A stretch of DNA of 64,000 nt from contig JAJEKV010000002.1 in NCBI GenBank assembly GCA_021234155.1, positions 15,539,428 to 15,603,427 on the forward strand, in the 5' to 3' direction. The notes below the pieces were generated by a model. The model saw nothing but the letters and a program-made list of their open reading frames with translations. It was not told the origin of the DNA and did no database searches. Positions 48,273 to 58,313 of the stretch are shown in pieces. Numbering within the stretch: the first letter of the stretch is position 1; each line of letters starts with the position of its first letter. Both the position numbers and the translations under genes were made by a program. This DNA comes from Isoetes taiwanensis. Taxonomy: Eukaryota > Streptophyta > Lycopodiopsida > Isoetales > Isoetaceae.

Positions 48273-48350
48273 GCGCCCGATCATAATGGCGCCGCCCGAT
48301 CATAATGGCGCCATAATAATCATAAGGAAGGCGCCCGTCATAATGGCGAT
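48273..48350 (+). repeat. Tandem CCCGATCATAATGGCGCC repeats before the promoter
   Basis: About three imperfect copies of GCCCGATCATAATGGCGCC lie immediately upstream of the TATA box of the next gene. They could be promoter elements (inference). Confidence 0.7.
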
Positions 48351-48353
48351 GTC

Positions 48354-48362
48354 TATAAAAAG
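48354..48362 (+). promoter_or_regulatory. TATA box of the 48.45 kb gene
   Basis: TCTATAAAAAG lies about 90 bases before the ATG at 48,451. Between them is a leader with a repeated TTTCTAGCGC. Confidence 0.6.
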
Positions 48363-48450
48363 AGTGGCGTTCATTTTTCGATCACCCTCGCGAAAATTTC
48401 TAGCGCTTTGACAAATTTCTAGCGCCATCCGAAATATTCTAAGCGCCACC

Positions 48451-51400
48451 ATGTCACCGGCGCCCTCGCCCTCGAGAGAAGGTAATTTCAGCGATTTTTA
48501 TAGCATAGGTATCGCCATAACCCGGCCATGTCTTTTTAGGATAGTTAGATGGTAAGCTACGATCGCGCTGACGCGATAGTTGTGACCACGACCTTCCCTC
48601 TTTTTGGAAGGTAGTGCTCAAGACAATGTGGCGCGATAGTGGCGAAACAATTTATATAAAAGCGTAATACTCATTTGTTAAGTAAAAAGAGCGGCGGCGT
48701 TCTTGCCAGCATAATGGTGACAGAACACCCTTTATTAGTTTGCAACTGATGAATCGGATCGCGGCCGCGATCCTTAGGAACACCTTCTTCCAATACTAGT
48801 GCATCTAACCTGTGTTCAATTGCTTCTGCAGCCCTCGAACTATTCCGCGGGCCTAATGTAGAACCAATCAGAATTGTCACTCCCGATAAAAGCAGGAAGT
48901 GGTGTGTTGAAATCTCACAGGCAAAACCTCATGTCACTGGAGACTTGCCGAAAGGACTTGTGTTTGTTCTTTAGGAATGGGAAGGGTCCAGAAGATTACG
49001 AGCAGCTAGGTATAGTTATTGCTATGTGGGAAGGCACCAAAAATAATGTACAGGATGCAATAATTTGCAGCGTAGAAGATACTCAAGGGCTGCAGTTTGT
49101 CGAGTACGTTTTGAGATGGCAGAATTATGATCCATCCATTATGATTGCGAGTAAAGTCAACAAAGCGGCAAGCGGCAAGGGGATGCCCACCAGTGCTAAG
49201 GGATTTGGCTGGATATTGCCGTCCTATGAATCCTTAAGTTTGTCGGGTATAAAGTGCAACACGGATATACTTGTTGGATTTAGCATGTGCAGAAAAGGTC
49301 TTTCAGCTGATAAGAAACCTCCTTCTGCTGCTTTGAAGGCTACTAAAGACAACAAACTGCCTTCAAGGATGGACACCAACTGGCTCAGGGCTGTTTCAAA
49401 GAAGAGATCCGTGGCCCCTTTGCAGGCTATTGGCGAACCATCCACTCCAAAGGATACTGTAGTGCCCATAGAGGCAAATGTTGTTGTTCCGCAAACAATC
49501 GCTTTGTAGCCCCCTCGGCAAATGTTGGTTGTTCTGCGGTAGTTGACCCTTCGGCTCCGTCATGCTTTTGATTGCTCCCCCGGAGACTTCGGGGCACTAG
49601 AAGGACAGCCATCAAAGAGGATCCCGCCATTCGGGATAAAGATTCCAAAGGTGCGCCGCGGATGGCGGTCGCGCAACCCGGCGTCTTCTACTCCTTCCTC
49701 GTCGACTAAAGCAACACCTACCAGCCACTTATTGCCACGGAGAACTGATCCCCAAATGCGGAAGATTTGAAGTTTAATCCGGATGAAGAAAAGCGGCTCG
49801 GGAGGCGACATCAAGCTCGAGGAGTTCAAAAGATATTACCCAATGGGTGTAAAGCTGGTTCCAAAGGGTTAGCATTTTCGATTGCGAACCAGCTCCGCTA
49901 ATATGACACATAGAGTCGGTCGAATGACCATGTACGGTTTCTTGATAAAAGCTTCAAGAAATACCCGGCGGAGGTTCTTACACTGCCGATCTCGTTCCAT
50001 ATGATCCTTTAACAAGGTGCATTTACATCATATTTATTTCTTTCTTGTCATATTGGTTACATATATAAATATGCTCAACCGGATCGCGGTCGCGATCTTC
50101 GTGAACAATTTCTTGCACTAACTAGTGTATCTCAATCACTTGCAGGAAACTAGTCACTTGGTCGCGCCCAGAAGAATTGGCAAACAAGAAATTTTATATT
50201 ATTTATGGTAATCACAGCATTTTTGCTGCACAGTTTTTATGCACATGCGTGGGCAATGTCGAGCAAAGGTTGGAATTTGCGAAAGCATATTTAAAAAGAA
50301 GAAGTCGTGTATTAAATGGTAATCTCTCCAACAAAGAATACATTCAGATTTCCATCTGATTACAGCGGCGTCATCGTAACTTGATATACAAAGAACCAGC
50401 GATAGAAAAGCTCCAACAACTAAGAAACCAGCACAAGGCATTCGGATGTCCTCCACAAGGGCCAACAGGAACTGCAGTGACATCCGCCTGGAAGGTATGT
50501 TTTTTGTTTATTTGCTCAGGACAATCGCCGTCGTGATCCTAACCAGCACTTCTGTGCAGGATTTTGTCGAGGTGGCTACCACAACACTGAAGGTTAAGGA
50601 ACTGAAGGATGAGAAGCAGTTCCTATTTATGCAAGATTCTGCCTGGTCTAAACTCGTAGAAGTTGTCAACAAATGGGCAAGCCGAAAGCTCAGCGATGAT
50701 CGGGGAATTACGGAGAAACCTTCAAAGGAATTCTTCAACAAGACATTCACGAGAAACCTACGAGGAATGAACAATCTTTGAGGTAAGCCCGGTTGATGGG
50801 CCGAAATCTTACGGGGCAAGGTTTTCTTGAAAGTGCTTTGAGGGGGGTATACGGGGCGTTTTAATTGCGGTCGAGGGCTCTAGACATGAGAACACTTTCA
50901 CTCATGCGTCGTGAAGTGTTATCATCGCCAATTCTATCTCGGAGAAGCTATACAATAATTTTGAAGAGTTGGCTTCATGTTTTTCAGAGCTGTCGAGCAA
51001 CATCTCACGGATATTCTGGAACCTGATTCCGAATCGTCAAAGCAAACTATAATAAAAAAGCGGTTCAAGGTAATCACTGCAGTTTTTGGAAGCTATTGTT
51101 GCTATAATGAGGGCGATGAGGCCGGGAAAATGAAAAGAAGCAAAACATCGTGCAAAGACGTAACAAAAAGTGGCATCCTTGTATGCGCATGATTGTCGAG
51201 AAAAATGCCGGTTTGATTTTTGTAGACATCGCGTAGTTTTTCCACCACGTGGGATGTGAAAAAATACCACATTTTTTTAGCGAGTTGCGGGCATGACACA
51301 TGCAAAAGTGTACCATATTGTCATGTTTCTCGGTCGGTACATTTGCCAAATTTGTTTTATGCAGTCTTAGCGGATACAAGGTAGCTCCCATGTTTCCCTA

Positions 51401-52508
51401 GGGGCTTATGAAGAGAAAGGATGGGAGAGCAAAAAAAATATAAAAGAATTCGGTATTATGTCGACCATGTGACAATAAGCGGGGAGTGGCGTTCGTGTCT
51501 TTGCCCGTTAAACCCAACTTGGAGCTGCGGTGACTCAAGTCACTAAAAGCACCACAAAGCACTCCTCTTCCAAAATATCCAGATAAGCTGGCGGCGAAGA
51601 TGTAGATGCAAAACAAAAAGAAAGTATTTGGAGTTCTTTTCTGAGGTAAACCCAAATTCTCATGGGCAGACTATGGAAGGCGACCGTCCTCAAGAGCCGG
51701 GCAAAACCTCTTATGTCTATTATATAGTGAAGGAGCTGGTACCATTAGAAGGTTGCGTTTTGGATTTCTTCTCGGCGGAGCTGCCTCAAGGGTAGCGTTG
51801 ATGCAAGGGAAAGCGGAGTGTTGCTTTTGAGTTTGGCGACAAGGTATGCCGTTTCCTTAGATCTTTCTTGAGATTCTAGAGAAAATGGCAAGGCGACATG
51901 GAAGAGGAAGGTGATGAGCAAGATGAGCAAGCGTGAAGAGCAAGGTTCCGACAAGCGATATTAATATAACACGGGGGGGAGCGGATCTCGACAACATGGA
52001 TCGGATACTAGAAGGCACGGATCAGAAAAGCGAAGAAAGGATCAAGGGAGACGGGGGGCGATAGAAGCGGTGAGAGAGAAGCACAGGCAAAACTTGATCC
52101 AACTTTCAAGAAGCTTGAAGCGAACGGGAACTTGGACACCGTAATGCCACTGCTAACTAAGCAACTGGACAAGCAACTGGACAAGGCCCTTCCTAATTTG
52201 GAGTATGGTGAAACTTCTGAAGCCGCCTTGGGAAGTGGGAGAACCTCCCCCGACCCTTCACCTAAAAGGCAGAAGCTGGTACCCTCTAATGAATAATATT
52301 CTGAGCAATTGCAGGACGAATTGTTTAATAGCCAAGATATGTCGAAGCGTGTTCAGAACGCAGACAGGCAATGGGTGTTGACATCCCAGAAACAACTGGA
52401 TATACTGACATGGACCTGTCACAGACCCTTGCTATTGGAAGAGAGCATATTGCAAGAATAGCTGCTCAACATGGTGTTGATCCGAGGACCGTATTGAGAC
52501 TTCGGTGA
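48451..52508 (+). CDS. Multi-exon gene of unknown family with GNHS motif (frame damage)
   Basis: Exon 1 (48,451-48,481) is ATG in GCCACCATGTC and ends AGAGAAG|GTAATT. Intron 1 (48,482-48,831) ends TTGCTTCTGCAG. Exon 2 continues in phase (LELFRGPNVEPIRIVTPDKS) and, after one apparent indel near 48,973, stays open to 49,509. Sequence to 50,016 is patchy, ending VPYDPLTR. Intron 50,017-50,145 (CACTTGCAG) joins in phase to KLVTWSRPEELANKKF and YIIYGNHSIFAAQ. Intron 50,495-50,559 (65 bp) joins TSAWK to DFVEVATTTLKVKELKDEKQF. 50,782-52,080 is broken. The end (GYTDMDLSQTLAIGREHIAR) stops at 52,508. GNHS followed by Ala-rich helix resembles the ParB-like GxHR motif, but this is only a hint. I do not recognise the family. 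Confidence 0.55.
48756..48773. repeat. Perfect palindrome GGATCGCGGCCGCGATCC in intron 1
   Basis: This 18 bp perfect palindrome is followed by CTTAGGA, a plausible branch site, 58 bases before the acceptor. It is the strongest member of a family: 47,387-47,403, 47,534-47,548, 47,676-47,689, 48,562-48,577, 50,082-50,097, and weaker 50,524-50,537 and 52,802-52,815. Confidence 0.85.
50082..50097. repeat. Palindrome GATCGCGGTCGCGATC in the intron at 50.0 kb
   Basis: A 16 bp near-palindrome (two central bases) lies 48 bases before the acceptor of the intron 50,017-50,145. It is followed by TTCGTGAAC. Confidence 0.85.
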
Positions 52509-53530
52509 TATAGCCTTAAGCCTTTGTCTTTGGGCATTTTGTACAAAGATTTTGTTATAACATTGTGTTTACATTTTCACCTGTTTTCAGGTTCAATATG
52601 AGTTATGCTTTTTCAGTTCAGTATGTGTTCAACTTTTGTACACTATGCTTTTGTGTTATCTCAACTTAGAATAGGATAAAAAATAGTCCGAAGATCAGCG
52701 GTGGCGATTCTGTACATCAGTTATACATCCCCCAGATGGTAATTTGACCACGAAGCACACAATGTGCTTCTTGTATTCTGCCTTCACTTGTTCTCGCTAG
52801 AATCGCAATGGCGATCCTTACGACCACTCGTGATGCTACTCAAACCCCTCGGTTACTGTAATGCCAGCTTTGGCCTACAGGCCTGGTGTCAAATTCTGGC
52901 GCGTGTTTTTTTTTCAAGCTGAACTTAGGATTATTGAGGCTTGGTTTTGGTAGAGAGGAATCATTTCTTACCATCCCCGGGGTGACCACAACCTATTTCG
53001 TTGTCAAACGAGAAAACGAAATTTCTCTAATTAATGAAACCATGCTTTAAACTATGTCTAAGGATCATCCTTCACAAATATTTCTACTTCCTTCTCTTGC
53101 CGCCAAGAACCAGAATCATGTCATAACCGTCTCCTCTGGGGCTGTCTTGGTCCAAGCATGTGCGTGCAAGGTGTGAAATGGATCCATCCTCACTCCGTCG
53201 CCATCGCCATAGCTCTTAGCATAGGTTTGTCTCTGTGATGCTAGCTGGTCCATTAGGATTAGTGTTTCGTCCAAGTCTTCTTGTCACATTTGAGTTTTTT
53301 TAGTTTTACTAAAGTCTAGTAGTTTAAGTAAGTCAGTCGCATTTGATTAAAGTGGGTCACATTCTGACGTTTGGGACTCATGCGTAAAATGGGGCTCAGT
53401 CAATTACCACTAGATTTTTCCATGAGACAACAAGAAGAAGATTTACAAAAAGCAATCCGAAAAAAAAAAAAACAATATCTACAAGGAAAAAATGGGGAAA
53501 GGGGTGGGATGGGACCAGATGGAGGGGGCA
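52509..53530. other. 3' region and intergenic DNA
   Basis: Probable 3' untranslated region of the preceding gene, then AT-rich DNA. A weak palindrome, ATCGCAATGGCGAT, lies at 52,802-52,815. No gene is seen. Confidence 0.6.
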
Positions 53531-53536
53531 AAGAAA

Positions 53537-53690
53537 GGAAGGAAGGAAGGAAGGAAGGAAGGAAGGAAGGTTCTTTTATCGTCCGCGGAGGCCAATCGGC
53601 CTATGGGACCCAAATTACACGGGTGCAGCAAGCTTGCTACCCGGATTAAAAAACCCCCGTACGAGGGAAAAACCGTCGCAGCAACAAGCC
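53537..53690 (-). mobile_element. 3' end of a LINE with (CCTT)n tail
   Basis: On the minus strand it reads GGTTTTTCCCTCGTACGGGG, then TTTTTTAATCC, TTGGGTCCCATAGGCC and GCGGACGATAAAAGAACC, and ends in about eight CCTT units. The same 3' end recurs at 54,188-54,335 and 62,940-63,083 with a different microsatellite tail. This is a severely truncated non-LTR element. Confidence 0.75.
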
Positions 53691-54187
53691 TGCTGGCAGC
53701 TGTACAAATATACATATACACATGAATTTTCGGCACATCAGGTAGGCGCGCGGGGACAGAGGTGAGTCCGCAGATCCAAAACCTCCTGGAGGTAGGAGCC
53801 AAGGGATCGAACTGACTTAGGGTATGCTACAATTACGACTTAGAGTATGCTACAATTACAATTAAAGAAGACCTAAATGGGTACAGAGACACGAAGAAGA
53901 GAAACATTGCTTTGCACACAGCCTTAAACAATGTCCACTGCCATCTTCGTATCCATTTTTATGGCCTTATCTAATTTTTGTGGCCATCGATCTCTTTAAT
54001 TCAAGATCTAACGATGAAAGTAATGCCACATCGGTTTTTGTTGAGGTGGATGTGCTATGTGGATAGCCTGGAATTGCAAAGAAGGTTGTAGGATTGATTG
54101 GGCTGGCGTGCTAAAAAAATAAAATAAAAAAAATCCAGAAATTTTGTTACAAGCGAGAACCAAAAAATCTATGTTTGATGGGAAGAA

Positions 54188-54335
54188 GAGAATAGAATAG
54201 AATAGAATAGGTTTTTAGCATCCACGGAGACCAATTGGCCTATGGGACCCAAACAAAAAGAGAGCAGCAAGCGTATTACTGACAGGATTAAAAAACCCCC
54301 GCCCCGAAGGGTTTTCGAGGGAAAAACCACAGCAG
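54188..54335 (-). mobile_element. 3' end of the same LINE family with (TATTC)n tail
   Basis: The minus strand carries the CGAAAACCCTTCGGGGCGGG hairpin, TTTTTTAATCC, TTGGGTCCCATAGGCC and GTCTCCGTGGATG, and ends in four TATTC units. It matches 62,940-63,083 closely in the opposite orientation. Confidence 0.8.
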
Positions 54336-56328
54336 AGATGTGAGTCTAGGATTTGTATTTTTCTGATTTGTTGGTAAGTAGGCTGGACCATATTGAAACC
54401 TCTTGTGTGTTTTTAATGCATGAAAATTTGAATCTTTCCATATGGCACATAGACCTCTGATTTCATAATTATAAATTTAAAATTTTCTAGGATGTTCTTA
54501 GAGTTTGGTTAATGTCAACTGAATAAACACCTCAAGATTAAAATGGACCTCTTAATGCGCAAGGGCTAGGATTTTGCCTTGCATATCTAACATAATAACT
54601 TGGGATGCACAATGTATATTTATACGCTTTTACAATATGATTTTACTATGATTTGAAGCCTTACGATGATTTGAAGCCTAGAATGTTTTGAGAATTGACC
54701 AATGGGGTTGATTGGTCAAACACTTCATACCTCAAATAAAAAGTTATAAAAAATAGTAACTTTTGCAAGATGGTCTAAAATGGCATAGAAATTAGTTATG
54801 GACATTTACTGGTCAACAAGCATGAATATGCAGCTCATGCTAAATGTGACGTTCTCGTCTATTATATGCCTTGTATACATCCAAGTAACGTATAATGACG
54901 GCTAAGTCACGAGTATGTCTACCTATTATGGGGTGGTACATAATCCTAAATATATTAATTAACATGGAGGGGAACCTAGGCGCCATGTGGCACCAATCGA
55001 TTGGCAAAGTTAAACTTGCCATTTCTATTAGCCTTAAACTCTAATTCGAAATTAGGGCAAAACCTAATTCTAGAAAGGAAACCTAGCGATGTTAACTTAA
55101 TTATTTCTTAAAAGATAGCTATTTTAAATCTAATCAATAATTAATCTAATTTAGAAACTGCCACCTGACCCAAATCGATTTTGCAAGCGGGATTTACCAA
55201 TTAGAGTTCACCCAAATTGGGGCTTTGCCAAATTGGATTTGGGGGAATTTGGAGGAGGAGAGCATTCAACTAGAGGACTATGGAGAACTTGCAAGATAAT
55301 GGATCTAGGCAAGACATCGATTAGTGGGAATAGATAGCTTGAGTTTCTAGTTAAGAATTGGCCCCTGTTTGATTAGGTGGATGTTTAATCTTATGTTGAT
55401 TCTCAATTTGAAGTGATGAATGGATTTATGGTAGTCTTTTGCTGCAATTCTTGTGTTTTTGGAATAAGGGAGGGTAGAGACCTGAAAGCTAGTAGGATTA
55501 TAGATATTTCTAGATAAAATCCTATAAATCCCAATAAATGCGGCTTATGCATAGAAAGCATCTGGCTATAGATGTGTGGAGATGGGGCCTGACTGACCGT
55601 GGCTACTGGGGCCCTTATAGTGTGCTAGCTTATAGTCGGTCATTGAGTGTGGGCCGGATATTGGGTCTGACACCCCCTGGTGTTGATCCGAAAGGTCGTC
55701 CTGCTCAATAGGTGCGAGTGAGCTCGGCCTATGGATTTTTGGGATGTTAAGTCAGTTAAGTCAGGTACAGACGTGTATCACCACAATCCTCTAGCCATCC
55801 ATGGAACCATTGTGCCCCAGGAACGAACTTGTCACATTCCTGCCTCATTAGACTGGGGAGATGCAACCTGGAGCAGCCTCACAGGGTGACTCCATGGGAT
55901 TGTGCCTCTGGAAGGCTACAATCGCGCCACATCATGTTTCAGCCTCTAAGCAAAGTATGCACAGGAGTGACGGATAGAGTGGACTAACCTTAGCCAATGT
56001 TCTATGCCAGCCAATGCCATTATCATGATTCCCTCTGTTGTTACCCGAAGACCCCCACTGTCAGTTGACCCCCCTTTGAGTCTGATCCTAGGGTAGAACC
56101 CTCACTTATGATGCATTGTGTATGTTATGTTGATGTTTGTATTAATGATGGCTAGGCCACCCTTCATGGTAGCATATTATTTGCGCGTATTGTTACCCGT
56201 GCCAACATATATGTACGCTTCTACAGTGTAGGCTACTCCAAGTGAGGAATGGGACCAATGACACCTCCATGTCCTTCACTCGAACACTTGGCCATCACAA
56301 GTGGTCCAAGTTAGATAGAGGGGCTTTC
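54336..56328. other. Intergenic DNA and probable old LTR
   Basis: No ORF of interest is seen. From about 55,380 the sequence grows GC-richer, and it probably belongs to the LTR that ends at 58,296 (see the primer site there). I cannot fix its left end. Confidence 0.5.
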
Positions 56329-56344
56329 TGAAGGGCCCTTTTTT

Positions 56345-58193
56345 TTTTTTTTTGAAGAACTGTGTCATCAATATATTAAAAGAATGGTAATGTTACAAAG
56401 CAAGTGAGGAGGAAGGAGAACTGCCCCAAAGAGGCAGCGATACCTCGACACTCCACAACAAACTCACAGAAAACATGCAACTCTACTGCTGTACAAACTG
56501 ACCATCACCATCTACAACACCCAAGAAGTCCCGCCAAATGGCAAACTTCCGCTCTACTACTCCCGGGAACACCAGAAAGCTTTGAAATAGCTTGTACCTG
56601 AGTCGAGGAATCAGAGAGGCTGCAGGCTGTTGAATCCCCTGAAAGATCCACAACCGCCGCTGCTTCCAAATCAGCCACACCAACCAAGCCACGCACAGAT
56701 GCAAGGCTTGCTGCCGCAAGAGCGGCCAAGCACCAGGATACACATGAAGCAGCAACTGCTGGCTAGTCAATCTCACCTGAAACAGAGCCCTAACCCAATC
56801 CCAGGCAGCCTACAAGTGAGGGCATAAAACCAGACAAGGCTCCACAGTCTCACGGAAGTGAGCTCCATGTCCACGTCCAAACCGAGCGCCATCGAGAACC
56901 CGGAAGCTGCAGAGACCACTTGCTTGAAGGGGGCAGTGTGTCATGAATAGCCAGCACCCGGTAAGAAGACCGCACAAAGCAAGAAGACACAACATCCGGA
57001 TGAACCTTCTAAACCTGCATCACCACATCATCCTGAGGGACTATAGGTATGTGTAGCGGAATACTCCCCGCCACGTGCTCCCAGATAGCCCGGTCACTGC
57101 CCCTCAGGCAAAAGCGAGCTCGAAAGAACTCCCACGAAGCTAGCTGACCACCCCAATACCAATCCTCCAAGGTGAGCACAGTAGCTCGCCTCCAACGGGC
57201 CTGCGTCCGAGCATGCACAGTGGCAGCCAAGGGCAAGTGCGCAGGGGGTAAAGGAACCCACAAGAAAGGAGAAGAGTGGTGATAACTGAGGCATAATCTA
57301 GCTGGAAGAGCACACACACGATCCCAAGCCCGCATCACTCCTGTGAGAAAAGGGGATGCATGTGGGAAAGGCCGGAGACCATACAACAGTGCCCAGGGCA
57401 ACTCCATATGCACAGACGGCTTCCCAAACGCCACACAATTATGGCGAAGAGACTGCAACAACAGTGCCGCACCAGGAGAAGATGCTCCATCCTGCAAAAT
57501 GCTCCAAACAAACTTGGAGACCAACACCTTACTATGCAGTGCTAAATCCAGAATGGCCAAGCCCCCATCCTCCCGGGGCCGGAGACACTTCCACCAAGCC
57601 ACTTTAACAACCGCCCCTTCATCATCCCCGCCCCACACAAAATTTTGAACAATCTTATCCAAAGCCTGTATCTTACCTTCAGGAGCTAGCATCGCAGATG
57701 CTGTATACACATGAGTGCTACAAAGTACTGACTTGGCAATAGTGATCCTACCTGCCATGGACAACTTGCTACCCTTCCACCAATTGAGGTGTTTCTGCAA
57801 CCCCTGCAAAATCTCATCCCACACCCTCCCCATGGAAACATCCCCTCCAAAGGGAATACCCAACAGCTTAGTACACACATTACCTGGAAGCATCTTCCAA
57901 GGGAATAGAGCCAAACAAGGGAGGCGGAGTCAGCTGGGCCCATAATGCGGAGCACTTACCCCAATTCAGAAGAATGCCTGAGGCCAAGAAGAAAGTATCC
58001 AGCAAACCCTTCACATTCTGCAAATTCCTCTCTTCTGCCACCAAGAAGAGGAAAGTGTCATCGGCAAACTGGTTAATAATCTGCTGGCTACCATCCTGCA
58101 TCCGAAGCCCATCCACCACTCCCTCCTCCACTGCAGCCAAAAACAACTGAGACAGTGCCTCCACCACAATCGTAAACAAAAACGACGCCAAAG
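56345..58193 (-). mobile_element. Young 5'-truncated L1-type LINE
   Basis: On the minus strand it ends in about 15 A (T run at 56,339-56,353). A 15 bp target duplication, TGAAGGGCCCTTTTT, flanks it (56,329-56,343 and 58,194-58,208). The 5' cut falls inside RT. A 103-codon frame (58,191-57,880) holds NQFADDTFLFLVAEE, the catalytic box. A 301-codon frame (57,914-57,009) holds the thumb and connection (LLGIPFGGDVSMG; SMAGRITIAKSVL; FVWGGDDEGAVVKVAWWKC). A third frame (56,776-56,483) ends the protein with WLVWLIWKQRRLWIFQGIQ. It belongs to the same broad family as the LINEs at 22.5 and 23.3 kb but is diverged. Long frames and a clean target duplication suggest recent insertion. Confidence 0.92.
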
Positions 58194-58296
58194 TGAAGGG
58201 CCCTTTTTAAGAAAGAGGATTTTTTTTTTTGTTGAGGGAGGATATTTTTCGTATTTATACAATGGGAGCATCGTATAGGTTTGAGGAGCATTATAG

Positions 58297-58313
58297 TGGT
58301 ATCATAGCCATGA
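58297..58313 (+). other. Degenerate initiator-Met tRNA primer-binding site
   Basis: TGGTATCATAGCCATGA matches the plant LTR-retrotransposon primer site TGGTATCAGAGCCATG with one change. It marks the end of a 5' LTR at 58,296. The LINE at 56,345-58,193 sits inside that LTR. No gag or pol is recognisable after it. Confidence 0.65.

Noticed and set aside
47881-48284. Minus-strand ORF 48,284-48,075 as a gene
   Set aside because: Short, without motifs, and next to the promoter repeats of the plus-strand gene. No supporting signal.
50320-50366. A 46-base intron (AAATG|GTAATC to GATTACAG)
   Set aside because: Too short for a plant intron, and its removal does not restore the reading frame; a local indel is more likely.
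53479-53802. 107-codon minus-strand ORF with a poly-(FLPS) stretch
   Set aside because: It is translation of the (CCTT)n tail and adjoining LINE 3' end; low complexity and not a gene.
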